Shown here piece by piece: positions 1-11,899 of a stretch of DNA of 64,000 nt. The notes beneath the pieces are model-generated. The model saw nothing but the letters and a program-made list of their open reading frames with translations, was not told the origin of the DNA and searched no databases. Positions within the stretch are counted from its first letter, which is position 1, and the number at the start of each line of letters is the position of its first letter. Source of the DNA: Solea solea (Eukaryota > Chordata > Actinopteri > Pleuronectiformes > Soleidae); the NCBI RefSeq assembly GCF_958295425.1, contig NC_081139.1:26851463-26915462 (forward strand), read 5' to 3'. The position numbers and the translations under genes are program-made.

Positions 1-169
1 CTTTTAACAAATCGTTGACCCCTCAGATTATAATCTGCAGCAGTTTCACCCACTGTGTGTGTGTGTGTGTGAGTACTTTCTCTGCAGGGAACACGAGATT
101 AAGACTAAGAATAAAATGAAAACCATAAACAAAACATTTCTATAATTTCCCCCAGTTTGAGTACAACAA

Positions 170-208
<39 letters not shown>

Positions 209-321
209 CATACATACATACATATATGAAATAAACATGAAATAATATATATGAAATAAACATCCTACATGTTAGATATAAATAATAATTAAACACGTTG
301 ATATGTGAGGGAGAGACTCAC

Positions 322-1771
322 CTGAGCTCGACCGGGCTTTGCTCTTGCACTTGGGCGTAAAGCTGGAGGGGGAGCCGCCGAGCAGGCTGCCCGGGTGGAA
401 GAGGCTGCCGCTGTAGTCGTGGTGCGAGGGCAGCGTGTAGGCCGGGTAGGTCGGGATGGGGTGATGCGTGGCCGCGGCCTGGCTGTTCATGGAGGCCAGG
501 CCGCTGCGCAGAGGACTGCAGCTCTCCATTTTCATGCCGTCCGTCAGCGGCACCTGGTAGGACTTGGTGGACTCCTTGTCGTCCATCCGGGTGGATGTGG
601 AGGTCGGCGAGGTGGGGCCCGGGTCCGGGGACACGTCCTTCGGGGGAGTCGGGGGGAAACTGTAGAGGTGCGGGCTGGAGTGAGACGCCGGGGTGAGCGA
701 CGACACCGGGGCCGTGCCGGTGTTGCTGCTGCACGGGTAGCCGGAGCTGGAGGGGTGCAGGCCGGGCTTGCTGAAGTGGCTCACCGCCCATGCGTTATGG
801 TGGTGCGCGGCGGACAGCGCAGCCTTCCCGGGGTCCAGCCACGGAATGCCGGGGCTGTGGATGAGGTGTGGTCGGCAAACCTGGTTCCCAGTGAGACGAG
901 CTGGAATCACACATCACACATTTATCATTCTTAATTCTTTAAATAGGAACACACACACACATACACACAGCATCTCGCCAGTGCCTCGCAAAACTAACCT
1001 TGTAAATACTCCGACATTTAGTTGCGACAAAGTTCTGGCAGTTATTTTAAAATAAAAACTATTTTTCTTACAATTATCCACACAAAAAAAATTCCCCTAA
1101 CGGCCTCACAGACGCAGCTCCTGGTCAGGACAGGATCTTTTCATCGGCTGAAGCTCTCGGACCAGAACATTTGCGGTTTTAATTTTATATCCGGGAAGTG
1201 GCTCTCTCTCTCCCTCTCCCCCTCTCTCTCCCTCTGTGTCTCTCTCCCTGCAGAGCCGCTGTCCAAACACAGAAGGGTTAAATGACATATTTCCCCTTCC
1301 CCTCGTTGTCATTTGCTGTAAATCCCTTTTATGTTTCGAGGATCGGCCCAGAAATGCAAACAAGGAGGCTTTTTTACGCATGAAGTGTCACCGGGCGTCT
1401 ACAGAAACCCCTTACACAACACACACACACGTATAAAGGAAGCTCTGTTTGCTGCTGTATTATATAAATAAATAAATATATAATAAAATAAAAACAAATA
1501 ATAATCATATCTTTGCAGCTGCAGCGTCTCCGCCCGTCTTACCGTGCGCTTGGCTGTAGGTGACCCTCGCCCTGGAGTTGGTGTAGTACGGATTCCCTTG
1601 AGAGTCCAAGTGGTTGAGAAACATGTCCACCTCGTCCTGCGGCAGTAAAGGCGCCATGGGCTCCATGTAGTTGTGGCTCAGACTGTGGTGGTGAGAGTCC
1701 GGGTGCTGGCCGTTCAGCACTGCGTGATGGTGCGCCATCCACCGAGACTGATCGGCCGCTGCGACCTCCAT
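322..1771 (-). CDS. gata2a: GATA-binding protein 2a, N-terminal part (partial, two coding exons)
   Basis: GATA-family transcription factor controlling haematopoietic and endothelial fate; acts in the nucleus on WGATAR sites. Coding exon 1 is 1543-1771 (start [15 protein letters not shown], donor after 1543, phase 1). Coding exon 2 is 322-900 (acceptor TTCCAG, donor G|GTGAGT). Joined, 269 residues are visible. They contain the family hallmarks [34 protein letters not shown], the [15 protein letters not shown] block, [12 protein letters not shown] and [26 protein letters not shown], ending at [13 protein letters not shown]. The residues match GATA2 far better than GATA1 or GATA3, and the [10 protein letters not shown] segment is as I remember zebrafish Gata2a. 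Both zinc fingers lie beyond the left edge. The neighbouring rpn1 on the same strand supports the call. Confidence 0.95.
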
Positions 1772-2179
1772 GGCTCCGCTGGATGCGTCTCCGCGCGCCG
1801 ACGGGCTTCACGAGTAATGTGTGCGAGTCCAAAAATGAAAGAGTGGGGGGGGGGGGAGACAAAATATCCTCCTCACAGTGTAGTTCCCGAGCTGTGGAAG
1901 AATCGGCTTGTGTTTATTTATTTATTTCAGAATCCTTATGAGAAGCAGATCTCCTTCTTTCTCCTCGGGAGCGAAAACCTGCAACAGGAGGAAAAGACAG
2001 AATAAAAAAAAATGTTAAATCATCTCCTCTGATGTTTTTTTTAAAAAATCTAAATCATAGTCCAGAAATAAACTTCTTCTGACTACAGCTCGACAACACG
2101 GCCGCGCACCGCAGAGGAGGCAACCGCGCGCAGAGTGAATAAGGAGACAGGGAGAGGCGCTCGTGCCGTCTTTGATACC
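1772..2179 (-). other. gata2a: gata2a 5'UTR with a probable first intron
   Basis: On the minus strand a long T/C tract ending in TTGCAG lies just before 1978, a strong acceptor. The first coding exon probably therefore begins at 1978, with 207 bases of 5'UTR (1772-1978). A possible donor (CAACAG|GTATCA) ends an upstream non-coding exon at 2179, giving an intron of about 200 bp. GATA2 genes are known to have non-coding first exons. The acceptor is convincing; the donor is a guess. Confidence 0.4.
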
Positions 2180-2309
2180 TGTTGCAAATGCGATCAGCTG
2201 ACGGCGGATGATGCGGCTCGGACGCGTAAAAACCTCCTGATCCAGTGAACAAGCGCTCGTGCAGGATCTTTAATGAGATGTGGCGCAGACTGATGCGGCT
2301 GGCGCCAGT

Positions 2310-2412
2310 AAATTCCCATATCAAGCCACGGGGGGGCGGGGCGTCGCGCGGAGCCAATCGCGAGTGGAGCCCGACACAATTGGCTCGCTGCATCCCCACG
2401 CGCTCTCCTTTT
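2310..2412 (-). promoter_or_regulatory. Putative gata2a promoter (GC box and two CCAAT boxes)
   Basis: This CpG-rich block holds a GC box (GGGGGCGGGGC near 2333-2342) and two CCAAT motifs about 30 bp apart in opposite orientations (GAGCCAATCGCG and ACAATTGGCTCG). It lies 540-640 bp upstream of the gata2a ATG and directly upstream of the proposed non-coding exon. No TATA box was seen. The transcription start is not defined from sequence. Confidence 0.5.
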
Positions 2413-2464
2413 CAATTTCCATTTCTCTACGACGAAGAAGTCAAAGAGTCCTCACTCAGCAGAG

Positions 2465-2471
2465 TCACCTA

Positions 2472-2514
<43 letters not shown>

Positions 2515-2537
2515 GTCTCTCTCTCTGTCTCTCTCTC
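2465..2537. repeat. (TC)n microsatellite
   Basis: Nearly pure CT dinucleotide repeat with scattered G interruptions, upstream of the gata2a promoter. Confidence 0.9.
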
Positions 2538-2539
2538 GT

Positions 2540-3280
2540 GAAGGTCGACAGTCGGCCACTGATGATGATGGTGATGATGATAAAACTGCTTTTAGCGCCA
2601 CTTTTCAGCACAAACGCAGCACATTTTACATCTGCAAAACCACTGAGATTGTGAATCTGTGAATAATCCCGCTTGTCAATTCACTTTCCACGCGGTCAGA
2701 GCGTTTGTGGATTATGTAAATATTTGTTTTGTTAGAGAGTTTAGTTGTGAATGTATCGTCATGTGTAATTGTGTATATATTTTATATTTTATTCTTCTCT
2801 GTCTATCTATCTATCTATCTAACATGCAAGACGTTTATTTTGAAGGATTTTTGTTGCAGAAAGAAACAGCACCAGAAAAACCCTGGATTAAAGCATATTA
2901 TTTTAAATTATAATATAATAAATTAATGAAAGTGCAATATACAGAAATTAATTTATTTATGGCTTTTTATGTTCCTATGATGTCTCTTATCATTTCTCCA
3001 GTGTGGGATCAACAATAATCAAAAATCTAATCTAATCTGATCTGATCTAAAACATGAAAGGACATTATTTCATTTACTGTGTTGAGTTGTTGTACATGTA
3101 AAAAAAATGTTCTCAATCTGTGGGATTATCCTTCATTACGGTGCTTTAATCTCCATTGATCAGTGTTCATGTTGAGTCTCGCGCCACGATCCATCGTCGG
3201 GATCGTGAGTGTTGTTGATGTTGTTTTTCGCATCGCGCTGTTGTGTCAACAAACCGCAGTTTTCAGCACCTTCTAAAACC
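2540..3280. other. Intergenic, no gene seen
   Basis: AT-rich sequence with a short CTAT tetranucleotide tract near 2803-2820 and a TCTAA/TCTGA tract near 3025-3050. No conserved reading frame or RNA gene recognised. Confidence 0.6.
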
Positions 3281-3284
3281 AACA

Positions 3285-3490
3285 GAGGAGGAGTCGATTT
3301 ATGGCCCCGAAATTGGGCCCTTTGTTGGGGGGCGGGGGAGGGGGGGGGCTAATTGTCTTTAATTAGTAGTGCGGCATTCTTCCTGAGAAAACAGGGGTTT
3401 TGTCTCGAGGACAGAGGAGCAGTCAAACACTGTTTGCATACTAATGGCGCCGCATTCTCACTCGGTGGCACCAGCGCGCGGGGCTGGAAA
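3285..3490. promoter_or_regulatory. Candidate conserved non-coding block near gata2a
   Basis: Unique sequence, unlike its repeat-rich surroundings. It has a homeobox-type palindromic core (CTAATTGTCTTTAATTAGTAG), an octamer-like TTTGCATACTAATG and several GC-rich blocks. It sits 1.5 kb upstream of the gata2a ATG. Conservation cannot be measured from one sequence. Confidence 0.35.
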
Positions 3491-3499
3491 AACACAACA

Positions 3500-5100
3500 T
3501 GCTGCTGATGATCAATAATCAAAGGTGTCGTCTTTTAACGCCCTCATTTAAAAACAATAGACAGTGCAGCAGACAGAAGACAGCAGGAGCCTGAACACGA
3601 GGCCATGTTCATTCACTCATTTCATTCATCAGCGTCAACGACGTCAGGACTTATGTGTGTGCTTGTATTCGCTGCCTCATTAGGACCAGAAGTCCTCATG
3701 GAGGCCAAAAACCTGGAGAAGAACCAGGTCCCAAGTTAGTATAAGAGTAAAAGTTCAGTTGTCCAAATGAACGTGTGTGTTCTTGTTTGTGTATCTTTGA
3801 GAGGACCAACCCTCAAACTCAGTGCTTTTATATAAGAACCACCTGAGAGAAACCACTGAGCTCTCTCATTAACACCAGGCCGAGCTACAGACTTCATCCT
3901 CCTCTTCCTCACATGTACTTCACACACTGGTGTAGTGACATTAGATAAAGGTATTGTTATTATTATTGTATACAGTAGAAACAGTGTTTCTTATTTTCCT
4001 CCGCACCATGGGTTTAACCATGGGATAGTTTAACCATGGGATTAAACTATAGGGAGTGAGGACATTTAAAGGGCTTTTTTTAAGACCTGGTTTTTAGGAT
4101 TAGAGTTGAGTTTGTGTTAAGGGTTAAGATAAAGGAATACATTATGTCCATAAGTGTCCTCAGTAGGAATGCTGCGCCAGAATGCGTGTGTGTGTCTAGT
4201 AGAACCTCATTTCTGAGATTCCAGTCAAGTTAGGATTAAATGTAAACTGAAATTAGACTGCGATTGGAGTTCAGATTAAGTGGTTCTAAGAACAGGAAGT
4301 GAACTGCGGTGTCCTTACAAGAATACCTGCGCAAACAAACCTGTGTGTGTGTGTGTGTGTGTGTATGATTGACAGGGAGTGATTTAGCCTGGACGGGCTC
4401 GCCGCGCCGACGCCGAGGTCTGACGTCACAGAGTCCACGGCACGGCGGGTGCGCGTTTTTTTTTTGTTTTTTTTTTACGGGGGTTAGTCACGTGATGTGA
4501 ACCCTGTGATCATACCTGCGGACAAATAAATAATTCTCCAGGTAGATAAAGAGGAAGAGGAGGAGGAGGAGGAGGAGGAACCCGCACTCCTGCTCACAAA
4601 ACTCCTCCAAGCATGCAGGATTCATGCTCTGCTGATCAGTGTGTGTGTGTGTGTGTGTGTGTGTCAGTCATAAGTCATTAAATCTCTGGCATGTTGCCAG
4701 TGGTCCTGAGTTGTGGAGCTCAGCTCTTTGAGCTTGTCAACTCCCAAAATCAACAAATTAGTGCACGTGCGGGGCAGCAGTGGCCGGCTACCTGGATAAC
4801 TCACATTCCAGAGTAAAGAAGCTGTGCAGCTGCTGCAGGTGGAGCACGGCACCACCACCAACACACTCACTGTACGCTCACACACCACTGTGTAACATTC
4901 AGAAGGATTCATTGACAAAAAATGAAATACACAACCCATACCTGTGTTTGTGTTCAATGACTCTAGAATAATAAATGATTTGGTTTCCGGAGCCTTAGAA
5001 TAAGCCTCGTTTTACACAGGCCGCCATCTTGTGCCGACACAACACAAACAAAGAGACTTCCTTTCTGGTCTGCAAAGGCCACCGTAGTTCCTTGTTGTTT
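3500..5100. other. Intergenic with simple repeats
   Basis: Contains GT tracts (4341-4366, 4640-4664), a GAG tract (4554-4579) and a short repeat of ACCATGGG(T/A)TTAA near 4006-4045. The reading frames present are short and lack codon structure. No gene seen. Confidence 0.6.
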
Positions 5101-5107
5101 TACTCGT

Positions 5108-5622
5108 GGTGCTTTTCCATGACAGTTCTAGCTCTATACTCGGCTCGACTCGACTCTGTTTTCGCATCAACGCGTCACGTTGTTTTTACATGACTTTGTA
5201 GCTCCTCCTCAATGTGGGCGGGGTCGTCATATCACGGCTGCGTGAAACTGCCGTGACGCCGTTTTCTAGGCGACACAAACACGCACACGAGTGACTTGTA
5301 AAGCAGTCGTTTTGGGTGGAACTGAATCATAAGAATCAGTTCGTTTAAAACTGATTCACTGAACTGAAATACCACTGAACGTTAAGTCCTGATTCGGGCT
5401 CACGATGATCTGCAGTAACGCCAGACTCCTCTGTTAAATACTGACATTTTAGACGTTTACTTTGTTAAGTGTTGGAGATTAACGTAAAGTTTTCTGGGAT
5501 TTTTTAAATCTTTTTTTAACTCATCGCGCTCATGACTCTCCCAGTGACAACACTCGCTGACCAATCAGTGGCCCAGTGGAGTCGAGTTGAGCTGTGCTAG
5601 AACTATATAATGTACAAGTGCC
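5108..5622. mobile_element. Non-autonomous DNA element with terminal inverted repeats
   Basis: The left end (TGGTGCTTTTCCATGACAGT followed by TCTAGC) is matched in inverted form at the right end (GTGCTAGAACTATATAATG, ending AAGTGCCA). Both ends carry a GACTCGACT-type subterminal sequence. Similar termini occur near 15720-15770, and related interior sequence near 42330-42490 and 56270-56410. This looks like a common fish MITE family. No coding capacity and no clear target-site duplication. Confidence 0.5.
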
Positions 5623-5954
5623 AAAAGTAAAACTCCTTGATGCTAAATGAAGGCTACGTAGGTTCTTTAACGTTCTTGGGAGGGATTATGATGAATGATA
5701 CACAATCTATCACAATTCTATAAACAAAACAAGGTTCATAGAAGACGCCGAAGGATTTTATGTATGATTCGTTGAAATTGGCTCCAAAATAAAGGAGTAG
5801 ACGGTGAAACACAAAACACAGCAACACTGGAGTTGGAGACGAGGACTCAGCAAACTTACAAGAATAACTTGGACGTTCAGGGAAATGATGGGTCTTTACC
5901 TACAGGAGAGATTTGTCTTTATTCTACCTGTTTGTTCCCATTCTTGACACGCGG

Positions 5955-6180
5955 TGTAAAGTCAGGGGGCTAGCACTGTTGCCTCACAGCAGGAAGGTCC
6001 CTGGTCCAAATCCCAGTTTGACCGAGGGCCTTTCTCGCAGTGTGCACGTGGGGGTATTTTATCTGGATATTCTAGTTTCCTCCCACAGTCCAAAAACATG
6101 CAGATAAGGTTAAGTGGACACTCGAGAGTGACTGTGTAGGTGTGAACGTGAGTGAGTGGTTGCTCTTCCAGGGTGTGACC
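5955..6180 (+). mobile_element. tRNA-derived SINE-like repeat copy
   Basis: Contains the A-box-like GGGGCTAGCACTGTTGCCTC, a B-box-like GGTCCAAATCCC, and the widespread fish sequence CCTCCCACAGTCCAAAAACATGC. Another 5' half occurs at 21790-21960, and a 3' half (GACCGTAGGTGTGAGCG) at 31220-31390. The copy is degenerate. Confidence 0.6.
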
Positions 6181-6244
6181 ACACCTTTCACTAAGTATTA
6201 TTTTAATGTCACTGTTTCAAGACATTGACATGCAAAGTTTAATC

Positions 6245-6448
6245 AAGCTAAGGCCATAGTCCGACTAAGGCAGGCAACAAGCTAAGGCCATAGTCCGACT
6301 AAGACAGGCAACAAGCTAAGGCCATAGTCCGACTAAGACAGGCAACAAGCTAAGGCCATAGTCCGACTAAGGCAGGCAACAAGCTAAGGCCATAGTCCGA
6401 CTAAGACAGGCAACAAGCTAAGGCCATAGTCCGACTATGGCAGGCAAC
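6245..6448. repeat. 34-bp tandem repeat, six units
   Basis: Six consecutive 34-bp units begin AAGCTAAGGCCATAGTCCGA. They differ only at an A/G site, plus one AG-to-TG change in the last unit. The core TAGTCCGACTAAG recurs singly and inverted in the next 450 bp. Confidence 0.95.
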
Positions 6449-6910
6449 CGGACAACTCACAGAGTCTGAGTCTGAGTCAGAGGAGAAAATTGATTTATTG
6501 GCCGTGTACGCCCGACTCCTGACGATCTTGAAGTCACAAACAGCGAACATCGAGATAGATCATGCTGTGGTTCTCGTCTCTTCTTCTTTGGTCCAAATGT
6601 GGGTCTTATTCTCCGTAGCTTTCGCTCTTGCCGGCGCTACATGTTCATTCTTTTCCGGCAACACTACGGCAGTTTATACGTCGTCTTCTTCTTTTACTAC
6701 TATGGGGTCAAAGACCAGGGAGGTCTTTGACTCGCAGAATGCCGAGTCCGACTCCAGTCCGACTAAGCGTGTACCATGCAGGAGTAATCAGACTATGAAT
6801 CGCATTATCCAGGTAAATGTTAGTCCGACTAAGACTGGCTTGATTTTAGTCGGACTAACTTGTTTACATGACATTAAGAAAACCGAATGATGATCTTAGC
6901 CTGACTAAAA
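6449..6910. repeat. Repeat-derived segment with scattered TAGTCCGACTAA motifs
   Basis: The motif AGTCCGACTAAG (or its complement TTAGTCGGACTAAC) occurs several times between 6750 and 6925, in both orientations. A 130-residue open frame (6498-6890) has no recognisable domain, so I do not call it a gene. Probably an interspersed repeat whose end motif was amplified into the adjoining tandem array. Confidence 0.4.
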
Positions 6911-7150
6911 TCGGACTAAGACGGAGCCATTTCCACATGGAATACTATGAAAACATTAACGATACACTCTGAACGTGAAGGATAAGAAACGTGTGTATGC
7001 ATGTGCTGCATTTTTTTAAAATTCGCAAAAATAGAATGAATAAATTGCAGCTTTTTGCCATTTGAAAACAAGTCGTCCTCCTTTGGGTTTTCCAAGACTT
7101 TTCCTAGAGCTTTAACATGTCACAGTATACCTGCAGGGGTCAGCCTGCAC

Positions 7151-7151
7151 C

Positions 7152-7194
<43 letters not shown>
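7151..7194. repeat. (CTG)n trinucleotide repeat, about 14 units
   Basis: Uninterrupted CTG repeat. No gene or splice signals around it. Confidence 0.95.
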
Positions 7195-7199
7195 ATGAC

Positions 7200-8007
7200 C
7201 ATTGTTGTGAGCATGTTTGCCAAATGGATTACTCAGCAGGATTTAGCCCTGTGTAATTTATACCTTCATTAATCCCATTTGTATCTGTGCTGGAACAAAA
7301 GACGGGAGAGGGTGACGGCGGGTTAGAGTAGAGGAGAGGGTGTTTGGGGTTCTGCTGCTGCTCTCTCTGTGTCTCAGTGTCTCTGTGTGTCTCAAGGACA
7401 CAGCAGCATTGTTTGGTGCCAACCCAGACCTGGAGAACACCGTCCCTCTCACAAACACCTCCTGCAAGCAGCCGGGGGTTGAGAACCATACGTGTAACCA
7501 CTGTATCGCCGCGCGGCCGCAGTCGCAGGCTAATGAACAACAAGATTATCATTCCGATCCATGCTGTTATTAAATGGGATTGGCTTTATCTACCTGTTTG
7601 TTCCCATTGGGCACAGTCATCCATCATTATCCAGAGTGGAGGTGTGTGTGTGTGTGTGCGTGTGTGTGTGTGTGTGTGTGTGCGTGTGTGTGTGTGTGTG
7701 AAGAGCCACAGTGGGGCTTGTGAAGATAAGCAGAGCCAGAGAGAAGAGAATGACACAAACCAGCTGAAGCATTATTGTCCCCTTTACTCACGGCTAATTA
7801 GATCGAGCCGGGGCACCGGGGTGGTGGTGTGTGTGTGTGTGTGTGTGGGGCGGGGGGGAGGGGGGGGGGGGGGGGCTTTATAGACACAAGAGCATCTAAC
7901 TGCAGAGAGAAGGGCCTGCATGCTGCTGTGAGAGCAGCACTTAGCCCTGTTTAGAGAGTTTGAGCTCGGGAATAATGACATTTCAGAATAGGACAGGACA
8001 TCATCAT

Positions 8008-8048
<41 letters not shown>

Positions 8049-8170
8049 CTGCACATTAAACAAAAGGAGATTATGGAGCATGAGATGACTCCTGGGTTTA
8101 CAGGCGCTGCCACTTTCAGGGCTATAAATACACAGAAGAGGAGGTTCCTCCAGGCTGTGGGTCAGAGAAA
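7200..8170. promoter_or_regulatory. Candidate regulatory region with GATA and homeobox motifs
   Basis: Unique sequence interrupted by GT/CA tracts (7641-7700, 7826-7850, 8012-8046) and a poly-G run (7851-7875). Motifs include CAAGATTATCATTCC, GGCTTTATCTACC, GAAGATAAGCAG, ACGGCTAATTAGATCG, CCTTCATTAATCCC and a GGGCTATAAATACACAG TATA-like box near 8120. Lies 5.5-6.4 kb upstream of gata2a. GATA factors autoregulate GATA2 (known), so a GATA-site cluster here is plausible; function is inferred. Confidence 0.35.
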
Positions 8171-8684
8171 CTCAACTCATTAACACGGTGAAGGAGTTCA
8201 GGGCCCTCATTCATTCATTCATCCAGCAGTTCACAGGATGACATGTGTGTTTCCTGTCCTGGTCGTTCATGATATGGCGATAAATAAATATGCTTTTTTT
8301 TTAGATTGAATTTTCTGGATGATGGATACAGAGGAAATGTTTTTCTGTTACATATATAAAAGTATTTATATGATTAAAAAAAACGTAAAAACGGCTAATG
8401 TTCTATAAAAAGGTTTTATAACATGACGGAAACATGTTAAGTTAAGTTAAAAAAAATACACAAGAAAAGATTATATACAAAAAAAGGGTGATAAAGTACA
8501 AAAATAACCTGTTAATATAACATCACCAAAAGGTTTTGTGTCTTGTTACAAAAATGTGTAACAAATTGACTTATGTTGTCACATGTTACCAATTTATCGT
8601 GAGAGATTTTTTAATCGCGATAATATTGATGTTATATTTCCAGGTGAAACATGAATGAACGTCAGGTTCTCCCACACACAGAGG

Positions 8685-8685
<1 letters not shown>

Positions 8686-8717
<32 letters not shown>

Positions 8718-8761
8718 AGAGAGACAGAGAGACACAGAGAGAGAGAGACAGAGAGAGAGTG
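8686..8761. repeat. (GA)n microsatellite
   Basis: GAGA-rich dinucleotide tract with CAGA interruptions. Confidence 0.9.
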
Positions 8762-8913
8762 AGACATTGTATCGCGGTGATAGCTCTCTCTGCAGATGAA
8801 AGAGTCTCGGCTTCAGTCATTAACTCGTCGCACAGCCGTGACAATCGTCGTCACTAATATCACGCTGATGATGCACTAATCCGCGACGTCATCGAGGGTT
8901 TGCGGCACATCGT

Positions 8914-8928
8914 GTTGCCCGTAGCAAC
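8914..8928. promoter_or_regulatory. Consensus RFX X-box
   Basis: GTTGCC-CGT-AGCAAC is an exact match to the RFX palindrome GTNRCC-N(0-3)-RGYAAC. A CRE-like GACGTCAT lies 21 bp upstream (about 8886-8893). No coding start is visible within 1 kb on either side, so no target gene is assigned. Confidence 0.5.
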
Positions 8929-8959
8929 AGAAAGACAACCACATTCTCCTTAAAGGACC

Positions 8960-9694
8960 ACAGGTGTAATTGGAGGAATATAAACGACGTGAGTGAGGTG
9001 TTCACAAATATGCTTTTTTATATTATTGTTATTAATGAATAATAAGTGCGTTAACTGATGATTTTATGAGCAGTTTTGTATAAATATGTAATGTTTAATC
9101 GTAAAATAATGTGGAATAAGAAAGTGTAGCGACCACATCAGAACATCTGTGTCGTATTATATTAATATTATTATTGTTATTATTAAAAAATAAAGCGACG
9201 TCTTTCAAACACATTTATTTAAATCAATGCTGCAGAAACACAGAATGCTGAGGTAATAATAATAATAATAATAATAATAACTATCATTATTATTATTATT
9301 ATCATCACCTCTTATAATAACTGTATGTATGTTGTAATATAGTTGTATTTCTAAGTGTAAATGTATAGAATGTGTAGAATAGAAGCAGCAGCGACACTGA
9401 CCTGCAGAGGCTTCACGCACGCGCCGGACAAAGTGGATCCATGTGATTCACGGAGAAGCTTTAAAAAAAACACACACATTTAAAAAATAAATACGAAGAA
9501 TAATGACTTAAAAATAGTTTTCAGAAAAAAATCCTAATCACTATTTTTGTGTGTGTGTTTGTGTTCTGAAGCCTGAATCCACAGCTCTGTGAATATGAGA
9601 AGAAAAAACTTGTGTGGTCGCGTATGAGACGAGACACACACACACACACGGCAACGTAATGGCACGTCAGCCAACATGAGAGCGAGGCTTCCGG

Positions 9695-9729
<35 letters not shown>

Positions 9730-9842
9730 GCACCAGAACCTTCAGCAGCTCTCAGGAGAGGATTCATAGATTCTTTGACCTTTTATTGTTTTTTTGCTAT
9801 TTTGGGAATTATATATATTTATTAAACATCTTTGTCCAAAAC

Positions 9843-9881
<39 letters not shown>

Positions 9882-10281
9882 TAATTTTTTGGTGTTTTCT
9901 TCTCCAAATTGAATCAATGAAGTACTTTTTTATGTTATTATTAAAGCGCAGCGTTGAAATAAAAGAGCTTTATTGAAAATAAGTGATTCAGTGAATAAGC
10001 AAAGTGAAATGTAATTGTCACGGTTTCAAAAACAGAGCAGATAAAAAAGAAAAACATTAGATTTGTATGTAAAACAGTTTTGAGTGATTGTTGTGTGAAA
10101 GGTCATTTTAATTATAGAAAGTAAAAAATAAAGACGGTTTATTGTTGTGTGAAATTTGACCAACTCTGCGCTGTTCCTTTAAAACCTTTGATTTCACTTC
10201 ACTTTTGTTTGTTAAATTCTGTGAAGAGTCTCAGTCTCGCTCTTATAATTGACTTACAGAGATTTTATCCGCCCCTCCCTC

Positions 10282-10316
<35 letters not shown>

Positions 10317-10493
10317 GCGCGCGCGCTCGCTCTTTTTTATCCATCCACAACTTTATGTGTTTGTGCGTTAAAACATGCAAAGCCGCTGAAATCTCCTGCA
10401 CGCGACCTGCCTGGGCTCGTGCGCAGGATCCAGGCAGGTGCAGATGCAGAAGAAGAGGAAAAAAAAAAAGGGGGGGCGCGAGGACCCCAGAGT

Positions 10494-10532
<39 letters not shown>

Positions 10533-10651
10533 GAGAAGAGAAAGAGAAAAGAAAAGAAAAGTCTGACACTGAATTAATAACATTTGTTTGACAAACACGT
10601 GAATCAAGCTGCAGCAAGTGGACTGTGTAGTATTTTATTATCTGAGATCAT

Positions 10652-10717
<66 letters not shown>

Positions 10718-11719
10718 GTACATATACACATCAGCACACATGTGGCTATTTGACACATGACCGAATTTAAGTGAACTTTTATCAGAAACTATCTTTTCAT
10801 GCTTTTTTTAAAAACCTTTCTTTCTTACCATCATCATCATCATCATTATTAGTAGTAGTAATAGTTTTTATTCTCACTCTGCTGGATCTATACTGCATTA
10901 GTACTTGTATTTCACTTTAATAATATAATATAAAAGCATCATATGTATTTATATATATACATATCTTTTTATATTTGAGTTGCAGTATGTGTGTACTAAT
11001 ACATACACACCTACTGTCTATATACATACTCTCTCATATATAGTCTATACTCAATACTAACAATGACGTGTATATATACACTCATATATAAGTACTCACA
11101 TACACACATACTGTCTACATACACGCACACACTCTCTCTTCCTATATACATATATGTATATACATGTATATAATATGTATAGTGTATATATAATAGTAAA
11201 TTATGATTAAGTTATATTATAAAAAATGTGAATTATTACATTACATTAACATCATTTGTTTTGTATTTCACTTTAATAATATAATAGCATCAATGACTTC
11301 ATTATTTATATACAGTACATATATATGTATACACATACTATATATACACATATACGTATGTGTGAGTATATATAGCTTTTTTATTTTTGAGTTACAGTAT
11401 CTGTGGGCTATTATATACACACCTATACATACTCTATCTCTCTCATATATACACATATATACAGTATGAGAGTATATATATTAGTTTATATATGCTCATG
11501 TGTATTAAGTACTCATATATACACACATACTGTCTATATATGCACACACTCTCTTCCTATATATGTATATATATATATATACACACACACACATGTATGT
11601 ACGTATGTATGTATGTATGTATAAAATAGTAAATGATGATAAGTAATAGTTATTGTTAAATAACAAAAAAAATGTGAATTATGCAGTTAATATTAACATC
11701 ATGACTTGTTTTGTTAATC

Positions 11720-11760
<41 letters not shown>

Positions 11761-11895
11761 CGGGGGGATGTTATAATATGCAGACTGCATGAAAAGCCAC
11801 GGCCCTTCTCTTCTCTTCTCTTCTCTTCTCTTCTCTTCTCTTCTCTTTTCTTCTCTTCTCCTCTCTCCCTCTCTCCCTCTCTCTTCTCTCCCTCT
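8960..11895. other. AT-rich intergenic region dominated by microsatellites
   Basis: Holds AAT/ATT (9256-9302), CA (9703-9724), TA (9846-9879), GT (10286-10316), CA (10496-10530), ACATAT hexamer-like (10650-10725), many ATATAC runs (10940-11600), GT (11722-11758) and TTCTC pentamer (11806-11850) tracts. No gene found. Confidence 0.75.
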
Positions 11896-11899
11896 CTCT

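Noticed and set aside
395..934. Plus-strand open frame of 179 residues
   Set aside because: It is the antisense shadow of gata2a coding exon 2; its composition follows from GC-rich codons on the other strand.
6498..6890. 130-residue frame as a new gene
   Set aside because: It overlaps repeat-derived sequence with the TAGTCCGACTAA motif and shows no conserved domain.
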